Part shown: in pieces, positions 12,801-22,500 of the stretch | Position numbering within the stretch: position 1 is the stretch's first letter | How the letters are laid out: each line of letters opens with the position of its first letter | Origin: Campylorhamphus procurvoides | Lineage: Eukaryota > Chordata > Aves > Passeriformes > Dendrocolaptidae | Reading direction: 5' to 3' | Assembly (NCBI GenBank): GCA_013396655.1 | Contig: WBMV01000272.1 | Span: 186,001 to 250,000, forward strand | Length of the DNA: 64,000 nucleotides | The notes under the pieces: model-generated | The model's input: only the letters and a program-made list of their open reading frames with translations | What the model was told of the DNA's origin: nothing | Databases searched by the model: none | Made by a program: the position numbers and the translations under genes

Positions 12801-15800
12801 ATGATAATGTTTTCTTCCTTAGGTCTTGAACTATTAGGTGCTCAAGGTTTGACCTTAACAGGGCTAATCAAAACAGATTGTGCTTTGCTCTGTAATTCCA
12901 CTTTGGGTTTCTGAATTAATTATATTGCCTGAATATAAAAAAACAGGACAAACAAACAATGGTCAAGTCAGTTTCCATTGCCTCAGTGCACTACCAAAAT
13001 CAGCTTGCAGATGATAGCAGGTGAAAATGCTTACTGTTGATCAACTTACTTCATATGGGGAGCTCTTGTATTAAAATGAATTATAAATTCTAGATAAAGA
13101 AGCATCATAATTTGATTAGCCAAAAGAGAAAAACCTTTTAAAGCTTTTTATTGGTGCCATGCTGGCATTTATGCCATTCACAATTTAGAACTAAACCCAA
13201 GTTGCACAGATTTCTCTTTCTTTGTGAATCAGAATTTTGATTCATTTTCTTTGGAAACTTCATTGCATACAGCAATTTCATTTTATGAGACTGTTGACTG
13301 TCTCCATAAACCAGCATTTTTCAAACTGTAATTCAATGGTGGCTATAGAAATGCCAGAAAATTGATCAGAATCAATGACTTCTTGTAAAACGTTGCCTCA
13401 GGTTAGCTGTCAGCTAAATTGAATACCCTTGTTAACTATAGCAGTCTTTGTAACAACTTTTTTTATCGTCACATGTATTTTTTCAGGGATGATGCTATGC
13501 ATTTAAAACATTTAATTAGAGATCTATTTATGTCTTACTAAATCATTGCAATGCAAATCTGCCAGACACTGCTTTGGATTCCACATTATTCTGGATCTCT
13601 TTGATGTAACAACAGTGTTCATCTGTCAGGCTACACTGTCCAGTAAATATTTAATACCATGCAGCTTGGGCCGAATACAATTTGATTCATGTAACATCTT
13701 TCAGGAGCCAACAGACAGGACACTGCATCAAGAATATTTTTTTCCCCACTCCATTTCAAGCGGTTCTGTGGTTGCATTTGACTGCAACAAAAAATAAACA
13801 AAAAACCCAACAAAATATTAAAAAACCCCTACAATAATTTATTTGTAACTGGGCTTTTCATACAGTGCAACTTTTTTTTGCAGAAGCTGCCACTGTCATA
13901 CCTGAAGTATACCAACTACTATTTTATTCTACACAAAAAATTAGGATTCCTGTCTGAGATCCTTGGAAATGATATTTTGAACTCATGTGAAATTCTTAAT
14001 AGAACAAAATCTGCAGTCTAGTTTTTTTCATCATGGAAACTTGGAGTGCTCACAAATCAATGAAAAATTTGTTGCTTTATGAGAGCAGAGGTTCTGATCC
14101 AATGGAAGATAAAAGTTAAAGCCCTTACATTGTCATATACTTGTTAGAGATGAGGAATGGGGTGAAGTATTTTTCTGGGAGTCACTCAGGCACTGGTTAA
14201 ACTGGACATATATCTCAGAATAGTCTTTTCTGTCTTTTATTACCTTTTGATTGATAATCTGTAGGCATTTTTTATATATATAGGAATAGGGCAACATCAT
14301 AGAGCATACTGTGATACATCCTTCTGCTTTGATCATATGAAAAAGTGCCTCACACCGATCAGACCCAATTAACCAAGATTCTGCCCTGAATCATGAACTG
14401 AACACAGAAAAGAGACAGGAAAGGAGGCGTTTAGCACAAGGTAATCACTAGAAACCAAACAACTGGAGTAAAGGATTTGGTGATGAGTAATTGTAGAGCT
14501 GGAGAATGAAGAAAAGGAAGTCGTCCTGGAGTGAAGGATGTTGGAACGTTGAGAAAGAGAAGTTCATTTACTAAATTATTTTGAGATTGAATAGCCATAA
14601 AGGCAACGAAAATGTATTAACTTTGCCATCTCCCTAAATATCCCTATGCTTGCCTTTGCATACCTGTAAAACACAGTTGCACTCACACTGCTGAAATCTA
14701 CATTTGAATGTGCAACTTTGTTAACAGATTTGAAAAATCGTGCAACATACCCATTTTTCTCATTACAGAAGTTCAATTTTTTTTTCCTTCTTCTGTGTAT
14801 GTGATTGGTAATCTTCATAGCTTTTTGCTGGCCAATACAGCAATATAGGAACTAAAACATAGTTTAGTCAATATACGTTCAGGTATATTGGATAGTGAAA
14901 TATCTTGTAGTAACAAAAATGTAGGCATAACATATTTTTTGTTTCACTTATCATTAATTTAACAATTTTGCATTGAAATTCTATTGTTCAATAGTAAAAT
15001 ACTAAAATCACAATAATACGGTAGGCATACATGATGTTATTTGACATAAACATAGGAAAATCAATTGAACTAAATGTGCTTCCTGTCCTCATGGTGTAGA
15101 CAAATGGACTCATGTTTCTGTGTCTCATTCTCAGGTTTGGAGATGGTTATTCTGTCAAGGTTTGGCTTAGCAAAGAAATAAGCTACGAAAGAAGGATTTT
15201 GGACTGTCTACAAGTGCACTTTCCTGGAACACAGTTTAAGGTACAGCTAAAACTCCTTATTGTAGTATATGGCAGGATTAAGTCTGGGCTTGTAAGAACA
15301 GTACATATGTGCTTGGATATTTACATGATTGGATGTATTGATCTTTTTGGGAAAACTACCTATAAATATCCCTTTTATTTTTCTTTTAATCATTTAATGA
15401 AATCTGACTTGTGATACTAGGTAAATCAACTTCAAACAGACATTTAGTCAATGTAAGTAAAAAGGCCCTTTCTCTGAGTAAAAATTTCCTTTTGCTTTTA
15501 TTATTGATGAAGTTGAACTCACATTTGTGTTTACCTGAAGTAGAATTACAGTGTAGTGACTGAGAGTATTTGCTTTGATTGCTTTCTGATAAAGTTTTGA
15601 GGTGATAAGTCTCAGCCTTTACTGGGCTTCTTTGATTTAAGAGTTACACCCCCATCCTGAAGGCTCAGCCTTACTGTGTGTTACACTTTGATTTCAGGCT
15701 TCAAGAGATTTTGCTCATATAAACCCTTGGTTCTCATATAAACCTTTGGTTCTTTGGTACCTTGAGTTAATGTCCAGAGAAAGACTACACATCTTTATCT

Positions 15801-18688
15801 AAGAGATGTCTTTTAATTTGGTGAGAATACAGGTGTTTTGGCAAACAGTGTTTTACAAGGATAGAAAGCATGCTAATTCACAAAAAGCACTACAACACAG
15901 TACCAGGACTGGCAAGCACTGCTACACTAGGGAACCTTTATTACACCCAGCAAGCACAAACTCCATGCCACTTAAGTTAGGTACCCAAAACTTACAGAAA
16001 ATAAGTATTTAAGTTACCCACAAGTGGAAGAGAGATTAAGAGAATAAAGAATAAAGAGAGGAAAACGGGAGAAAACATAGCTGCCACTCAGAAGGTCATG
16101 TGTTGATGGCTTTGAGCAGAACAAGCCAGGGCCCACACTGGAGACTCTCTGTGTGTGCCCCTTTATCTGCCCAGGTCCCCATGCCCAACCCCCCCAGGCA
16201 CGGCCTCTGACCCACAGGCCACTCTGAGGTCCCAGGGTGACTGGCCATGTCCTCACTGTCCCTGCCAACCCGAGCTGGGTCAGGGGCTCCAGGAGCTGTG
16301 GGCTGTTATGGTTTTCCCAGGCTGTTTGTGACTGGCAGGTTCTCTGGTGCTTCCCCACATGGGCTCCAGGGGCTGCCATGAGGGATATGATGCCACCCCA
16401 TCTCTGTGAGGTTCGACCCATCCCTGTCCCCTCCACACACACATGGACCCCACACAAGGTGGTTCTGACCCCATAGTAAGTGATCTGGTGTCTAACAAAT
16501 ATAAAGTCTTACAAAAGACCTGTAGCAACTACATTTGAAGGTAAACTCTCAAAGGCCATTAATTCTTATTTAGCTGTGTTTAGGAAAAGAATCATGTAAA
16601 ACAATGACAATCTTAGATATGAACCCATTTGTGTATATGTTTGCAAGTCTGTACTGTGCTATGAAAGCTCAGCCTTTCCGCAGACTGTGTTGTAACAGCA
16701 CTAGTCTGTTAGATTTAAAACCTATAGGATAAAACTTTCCTAAGTGTTTATAACTTTTATGAGATTAACTAACTATCACCTCATAACATGCACGAAATTT
16801 GTGCTCTGAGTGGGAAGAGTTCTTTGTGCTCCCAATGTAGACAAAATATGTTCTTTTTTAAAAGATCATATTTTCTATGTTAATCTGCAATAAAATCCGA
16901 TTGCAGCTAAACCAATTGTAAGCAAATGTAGCTTCATCATGACGTGCATTCACTTTTATCTGATTTTTTATTTTTTGCTTGTTTTCAGGGACAACATCTT
17001 AACCTGCTTGAGTACCACGTACCACAAATTCAGGGATGCTTAGCAGAGCTCTTCAGAGTCCTAGAGAATCACAAAGCTTTTCTCCAAATCAAACACTACT
17101 CCATTAGCCAAACCACATTAGAGCAGGTATTTCTTCCCGTGCCCCTCCCCCCTCCTTTTTATTTTTTTTCTTAAACATGCTGTATATTGCAATTATTGAT
17201 GTAGTAGAATGCTCTGTCATTTTCTGGGATACCCATATATATGCAATAAACCAGGTCACATAGTAATTTCTGCTTTTACATTGCCTTTGCACTGGAGGTG
17301 AGCACAGTAAAAGCATCACAGTAAGTCACATACTTGTAGTGTGCACAAACACAGTTTGTGCTTAGATGCATCTAGATCTGTGTGGAATGAGAAAGCAGGA
17401 CTGTGAACAGCCATCTCCACAATCCTAAAGTTGGGATCTTGCCCGTGTCCTTGAAAAGGCTAAACCAGTCTCTAAATCGTGGTGAACCTTAGACTTTAAG
17501 TACATTTTCCTTTGTGGTTTTTAAGTGCACAAGCAGACAGAAGAGATCCCACTACTAAAGACTGTGTAATCCTGTTTTGACAGGAGGAAGAACACATTGA
17601 CAGCAAGGATGGGTTTTCTGGGTGATTGTGTGTGTTACATCTTCACATGCAACTTCTTGTCATGCATTATGAGTTACACATATGTGAGAGTCACATGTAG
17701 TCAAAATATTAGTTTTCTGTGATAGATGGTGTGAACTTGTTCCTTTTTTCCCATATGCAAATCATTATTGAAGTATTCTTATCTGTACTGATCTACTTGC
17801 TGCTTGTAAGTGATCTGTTCATTGAATGGCTGTATTTAAGGCAATTACAACCTGTTGATTGTTTAGGCATTGTTCACTCAATCTTACTTCCTCCATTATT
17901 CATGATGATGCATCACCTGAGTCACCCACCATTGCTTTCTCTCCCTGACTGAGTGCCAGTTCTAAACAGGAAAATAGTTCTCTCCAGTAACTAACACCCT
18001 TATAATGCACCCTAAGTTTGTTTGCATATGAATAGGATCATTTGAATATAGAATAGCTCGCTTTCCTTCTAAGTTCCTTGCTGCCAAATTGTAGTGATTA
18101 AAAAGGAAACAAGCTTTTCTGTAGTAAGATCTGTTAAAAACAAGCCAACAAACAAAAGCCTCTAAGGAGGCACATTAGTTGTCCAGTCATCACTCTGCAA
18201 TTTTCAGAAGTATGCTTTCACCTTGAAATACTTGGTTATTGACAGAAACAACAGATTTGACTTCTTTAGCTGTGTAATTTCAAAGGCAATTAAAACCATT
18301 GTTTCCCACTAACTTGTGCAGCAATAAAAAGCAATTTTCATATCTCAGTGAGTAACTCACTTTAACATTATTTTTATAATTTATTAACCCAACCCTTGTC
18401 TTAGCTGGAGAAGTGAAGAGGGGTTATTTCTAGTTTACAAAACATATCTCGAGATGAGTTCTCTCAACATAAGCTATTAATTTTTGTATCAAAAAAGCTT
18501 AAGAAAGCAACTGAAAAATATCATCACCTATGTCCCCAAACTTTGAATTTAAGTACTATTATTTTGAAAATCCTACTTTTTATCATGTCTTACAGGTGTT
18601 CATTAATTTTGCTACACAGCAGCAAGGAGTTGCATATTCTTCACAAGGATCTCCTGTGGTCTCTCATCATGACCATCTGCCAGTCTAG
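783..18688 (+). CDS. ABCA13: 3' end of ABCA13-like ABC transporter (five exons, 5'-partial)
   Basis: Join 783-886, 3454-3546, 15135-15240, 16989-17126, 18596-18688: 534 bases, 177 codons plus TAG. All four introns are GT...AG and the phases agree (2, 2, 0, 0). The product is the C-terminal end of a full-length ABCA-type transporter, a membrane protein with two transmembrane domains and two cytosolic ATPase domains; ABCA proteins mostly move lipids. Visible here are the Walker B Asp-Glu, the D-loop (SSGMDP), the H-loop His (TSHS), the end of NBD2, and the C-terminal regulatory segment with TTLEQ followed by VFINFA, the counterpart of the ABCA1 VFVNFA motif. The [12 protein letters not shown] segment and a tail ending in HHDHLPV resemble vertebrate ABCA13 as I remember it more than ABCA12 or ABCA1; that paralogue call rests on memory, not alignment. 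No frameshift or internal stop was seen. The start and most of this very large protein lie upstream. Confidence 0.85.
887..3453 (+). other. ABCA13: ABCA13 intron (2.6 kb)
   Basis: GTAAAA...TAG intron. It is AT-rich with a short TA run (about 2145-2158). No interspersed repeat or embedded gene was recognised. Short open frames here lack family features. Confidence 0.8.
3454..3546 (+). CDS. ABCA13: ABCA13 exon B: post-H-loop segment of NBD2
   Basis: The acceptor is TTTGTAG ending at 3453 and the donor GTATTT starts at 3547. The exon reads [17 protein letters not shown], then [14 protein letters not shown]. The 'EECEALCTR...MVNG...CLGSPQHIK' pattern is a hallmark of the end of the second nucleotide-binding domain in ABCA proteins. 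The leading T completes a Ser codon, and the trailing AG joins a G in the next exon to give Arg. An apparent ATG at 3455 is an internal methionine, not a start. Confidence 0.9.
5909..5930. repeat. (TTTG)n simple repeat
   Basis: About five tandem TTTG units, followed by a C-rich stretch, in ABCA13 intron B-C. Confidence 0.9.
11192..11210. repeat. Poly(T) run, 19 bases
   Basis: Uninterrupted T homopolymer in the long ABCA13 intron. On the minus strand it is a poly(A), but no retrocopy is recognisable beside it. Confidence 0.9.
15135..15240 (+). CDS. ABCA13: ABCA13 exon C: start of C-terminal regulatory region
   Basis: The acceptor is CATTCTCAG ending at 15134 and the donor GTACAG starts at 15241. 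The exon encodes [11 protein letters not shown] followed by a charged stretch and HFPGTQFK. In ABCA proteins 'RFGDGY' marks the transition from the NBD2 core to the C-terminal regulatory domain. The exon finishes on a complete Lys codon (phase 0). It is separated from exon B by an 11.6-kb intron, the longest in this window. Confidence 0.88.
15241..16988 (+). other. ABCA13: ABCA13 intron (1.7 kb) carrying an LTR
   Basis: GTACAG...CAG intron. Most of its middle is occupied by an antisense LTR-like element (about 15.74-16.50 kb). A ~19-base imperfect tandem duplication (CTCATATAAACC...TTGGTT) lies at about 15714-15751. The intron ends with a T-rich tract before the AG. Confidence 0.8.
15740..16497 (-). 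mobile_element. LTR-like element, diverged relative of the 48-kb and 58-kb LTRs
   Basis: The part 16,120-16,497 matches the LTRs at 48 and 58 kb: the same GTCAGGGGCTCCAGGAGCTG block, the same CCCATCCCTGTCCCCTCCAC block, and the same terminus CTGGTGTCTAACA, the minus-strand 5' end TGTTAGACACC. Left of that, a purine-rich stretch (about 16,030-16,080) and a TTTATT (AATAAA on the minus strand) follow the same order as in the other copies. The left boundary is unclear: no matching target duplication to the AATAT at 16498-16502 was found. It is an older or different subfamily copy, antisense to ABCA13. Overlapping open frames of 60-147 codons on both strands are by-products of its GC-rich sequence. 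Confidence 0.7.
16989..17126 (+). CDS. ABCA13: ABCA13 exon D: C-terminal regulatory domain
   Basis: The acceptor is TTGTTTTCAG ending at 16988 and the donor GTATTT starts at 17127. Its 46 codons begin [12 protein letters not shown] and end [10 protein letters not shown]. The 'Y.V......L...F..LE......I..YS.SQTTLEQ' arrangement is the usual last-but-one block of ABCA transporters. Exact phase-0 boundaries on both sides make this exon unambiguous. Confidence 0.9.
17127..18595 (+). other. ABCA13: ABCA13 last intron (1.5 kb)
   Basis: GTATTT...CAG intron, with a C/T-rich stretch right after the donor (about 17140-17170). No repeat family or embedded gene was recognised. Confidence 0.8.
18596..18688 (+). 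CDS. ABCA13: ABCA13 last coding exon with VFINFA motif and stop
   Basis: The acceptor is ATGTCTTACAG ending at 18595. The exon starts with VFINFA, equivalent to the VFVNFA motif that in ABCA1 is known to be needed for lipid export. It continues with a Gln- and Ser-rich, histidine-containing tail that ends HHDHLPV, then TAG at 18686-18688. The short tail is in the part of ABCA proteins that varies most between paralogues, so it is the best handle for naming this one ABCA13. Confidence 0.85.
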   Translation: MFINFATQQQGVAYSSQGSPVVSHHDHLPV

Positions 18689-19570
18689 GCTCAGAACAGG
18701 ATACAGCTTCACCAGCACATGTGTGTGTGTATGTTTGCATATATATACAGATAAGTTACATGAAATAACTTTTCAGCTGTCAACCATTTCTGTATGAGAA
18801 ACAAATAGTAGAAGCAGAGGTGAGTTCGCATCTGTAGGCCAAAAGAAATGGTACCAGTTCTTGGTTAAACAAGAAGCTGATTATATGCAGACCAAAAATC
18901 TGCCAAAAAAGTAAAAATTATCTGGAATTTTAAAATCTAAATGTCCTAATTAATGCAGAGGGAAAAAAAAGACTGATCTGAAATGTCCATGCATAGTAGA
19001 TATTTTTTGTGGTCATGGCATTTGACTATAGTACTCTCTTGCATGCACACTTAATATCTTATTTTTATATGATAAGACAAGAAAACCCACTGAATGATAG
19101 CAGTAGCTGGGCTATCACCCAATATTTGGGTTTAGTAATACAAATTGAGAGCCTTTTGGCTTCCCTGTTAATTCAGTTCCGTGTTTTGACAAGCTAAATT
19201 AGCCTTTCTGTTGTATAAAGGATGCACTGTATTCCATAAGGCTTTATGTTAAAGAGGTTATTAGTGTATTAGTCTTCCTCCCAGTTAAGTAAATTTAGCA
19301 AGCTTTCATAAATCATACTTGACAGTGAGTTTTCCCTTATGCCTGTGGGTTGCTGCTGGAAGTATTCTCAAGTACCTTTTTAATGATTTAGTCTGCTTTT
19401 TTCTCATATTGTTATTTCATTTTTTTTGGTTGTTGTTGTGGTTTTGGTTTGTTTTTTGTTTTTTTTTTACCCCAAAAAGAATGTCAAAATGCTGTTTAAT
19501 GGGAACGTTAAAGAAAAATAAGACAAACATTCATACATTGATCAATAAACTTAGCAATATATATATTATG
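18689..19570 (+). other. ABCA13: Probable ABCA13 3' untranslated region (end uncertain)
   Basis: This follows the TAG at 18686-18688. The first canonical polyadenylation hexamer I see downstream is AATAAA at 19544-19549. Use of this site is an inference: other AATAAA hexamers occur near 20,088 and 21,180. A 139-codon open frame starting at 19319 overlaps here and is T-rich (Phe/Leu/Trp), with no family features. Confidence 0.45.
19544..19549 (+). terminator. ABCA13: Candidate ABCA13 polyadenylation signal
   Basis: AATAAA lies 856 bases after the stop codon and is the first canonical hexamer on the + strand. No transcript data support it. Later hexamers are possible alternatives. Confidence 0.4.
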
Positions 19571-22500
19571 ATGCTAGATACTTCAGACAAGGGCACAGCC
19601 TTCTGCCTATACTTGTATAAAAGAAGTGAACATTTAATGCATAAAAACTCCTTCCATACTGTGCAGGGAGAAAAAAAAGAATTTTTTTTTGTAGTAAACT
19701 GCTGCCTCATCCAAAAGAAGCCTTTAAGGCTCCTGTGAAATTAGCTGATGCCCCTTTTATTGGACTATGCTGTCAAATAACTGAAATTGTAGAAACAGTG
19801 ACTTAGATGTTAATCGCCGCAATATGATTTTAGGTGGGCAGGGGAGAGGGAAGCAGACTTGGAGATGGAAGAATTTGATTTTAAAGGAACACTTGCAGTG
19901 CTGCCGCTATAATTCCCTGCTGTAAAATGATGAAATATTAAAAACCACATATTTGTGTTTCAGGCTTTGTAGGCTCAGAAGACTGTTTATTGAGACTTGA
20001 TTTGTTGGTGTGGTTTTGGCCCATTATGCTTTTTTTAAGTCAGAGATTCGGGTTGCCTATTTCTATAAAGGTGAAATTAAATCCTTGAAAAATAAACAAA
20101 AATCTGAAAATTTGTGGGCTTTGTTTGCATGTACATATAGGTTGGAGTTAGTGAGCTTATGAAACTGCTTTGTCATTAGAATGGCTTGGTATACACAGCC
20201 TGCTGCATAATATCAGAGTTCTGCCAAGCTCCTCAAGAGCCAAAGCACCTAAGAACCATTAAGGCCCAACAGCCACCATTCTGGTAGAAATGCCAGCACA
20301 ATATATGATGTGAAAACAGCTATCTTTAATTTCTGCATGAGCCTGGGAGTGCGAAGTTTCTAAGGTCCCCTATTAGAACAAAAATAGCTCAATTTTACAA
20401 AGCAGAATGTAAAAGAAGTAGTGTAAGTAAATAAGAAAGAAAGCTAATGCACAAAATTTGGGCAGAAACAGCAGTACAGCACCATAGAATTATCCTGCTT
20501 AATTTCAGCATCTCAGGGTGGAAGAAGCTGTGTGTACAAGGAACAGCCAGGGATCTCTGGGTCATAGTCTGAAACCACACAACAGCAGAACATTTCTGTA
20601 GCTCCTGTTCAGTTGAGGGTTAGGGAAAAAATAAATTAAAAAAAATAAAAAAGGAAGAAAGGGAAGAACATGTACACAGGGACCTGGGTTTCTTTCTTTT
20701 ATTTTTGTTGGTATGTCTAAGTCTGTAGATTGCTGATATTATGATTGATTGACTGGATTTGGTTTTGCATTGTTTTTATAAGGCGAATATCTCTCTCTCA
20801 ACCATCACAAGTCTTTAAAAAAAGTAATGAAATGTGCACGAGAAGTTCAGAGATTTGGGAAAGAACATGGTGCCAGTTCTTGGGATGGATGCAAGGCAGT
20901 TGAGCCAAAAGGTCTCACTTGTATGAAATTGTAGGAATGCTTATTCCTGCTGAGGAAGTGTACCAGGGAGTTGAATTCATAAAAGAGTTCTGCAGTTTGC
21001 TTAGACCAAGGGAAGCATAAAAACATACACGACTCACTGTGGTGAGACTAAAAATGGTAGCCTAGCTGAATGCTCAGTTAGGGGAGCTTTTTCAAGGCTT
21101 GACTGTGTAACACTAATTAAATGTCATTTTTTTCTGATTAAAATATGAAAGATTATATTAGTTTAATAGATGAATACAATAAATAAGGTTTGCTTCAGAG
21201 TGATGGTTGAGTAAATTCAGTTAACAGCGTTTTTCTTTTTTTAAATTACTTCATATGCATCTCAGGAGACCCAATTTAATTCAGGCAAGTAGCAAACAAT
21301 ATCTGTCTACCAATCCTTTATGGGTGAAGAAGGTCAAAATCTAATTGAGTGCCAGTGTACTAGGTTCTGTCTCAGAGGATATTTTCCCTTTCCTTGACTT
21401 GCAGCATTCCTGAAGCATACAAGTTTTGACAGAAGTATTTTTAAGATTTTTGTTTTTATTTATTTATTTATTTATCAGAATAAATTACTAAAGTAGGACT
21501 CTGGACAGAAAAGGTCATTTATATGTTAATGATGAAAGAATCCTTGAATTCATAAGTCATGCAGAAATATCTCTTCCTTTAACACCTCTGGACTTGGAAC
21601 CAAACACAGCTGAGGATGCTAAACAATAGCTTCTCTTGTGAGATTTTTTTTAGGAAAGTTTCATTTCATTTCAACTAGAAATTTCTCTGTCTATGAAAGT
21701 GTGCCTTTCACCCTGAATGATAAACTAGAATTTATCTCGAAATTACAAAATCGACTGAATATCTGAAATGCTCAACACCAAAACTAGGAGATGATATTCA
21801 TACTTTTCAGAGACTATTGCACTGTCTGAGGTGAAAAAAAGCTTTTGCAAACCTTTGAGAAGACTGTCTCAGGCCCTGTTTTAATTTTCATATGGTTATA
21901 GAATGATAGGAGCAAAAATAAACTGTAGATGTGAACCTTAAGTCAAGATATCATAAATTCAGTGGACGTGAAGGGGTGGTGGTAGTAGTGGACAGGATAG
22001 CAAACCTCATTAATTGTTATTTTGAACCTGGCAGCATATTAAATTTCTGTACAGATTTTTCTCCTGGTAAGAAAGAGCTTAGTTTGCTGGTTTGGTTCAG
22101 TCATGACCAAAGATGATAAATTTCACCCAGGGTAGTGGAAGGTGTATAATGTGATTTTCAGCAGAGGAATGGGGTGCCTTTTGACCTGGTTTGTCCTTGT
22201 GAAATTTGAACTACTGGAGTCTGAAATTTCATAAATTAAGGAGTTGTATCTGACTCTTACTGGAACTGTTCAACTCCTAGTTCTGTCTAAATCCAATTTA
22301 GGTAAGAATATTGTGTTCCTGATCTTTTCCTAGTAAGTAGCAAAGCTGACACTTTGATTCTTTGGTTCAGTTTAATATGATCTAATCTTTTTATGTCACC
22401 ACTTTCAATTTTTCTTTTTCAAGAACAGGGAGATCAAAGCTAGATCTCACTTGAAGTGATTGAGAGCTGACTAGCTCGGGCAGCTTTCCTGAGACCTACA

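Larger units (their letters stand above)
3547..15134 (+). other. ABCA13: ABCA13 intron (11.6 kb)
   Basis: GTATTT...CAG intron, by far the longest of the four complete introns. It contains simple repeats: TTTG at about 5909-5930, TA at about 10872-10886 and a T19 run at 11192-11210. I recognised no CR1 or LTR copy in it, which is notable for its size. Ancient degraded repeats could be missed by eye. Confidence 0.75.

Noticed and set aside
16014..16457. A 147-residue minus-strand frame with overlapping frames on both strands
   Set aside because: It lies in the GC-rich LTR-like element in ABCA13 intron 3, where stop codons are rare by composition.
19319..19738. A 139-residue frame downstream of ABCA13
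   Set aside because: It is Phe/Leu/Trp-rich because of T-rich low-complexity DNA; it overlaps the probable 3' untranslated region and has no recognisable motif.
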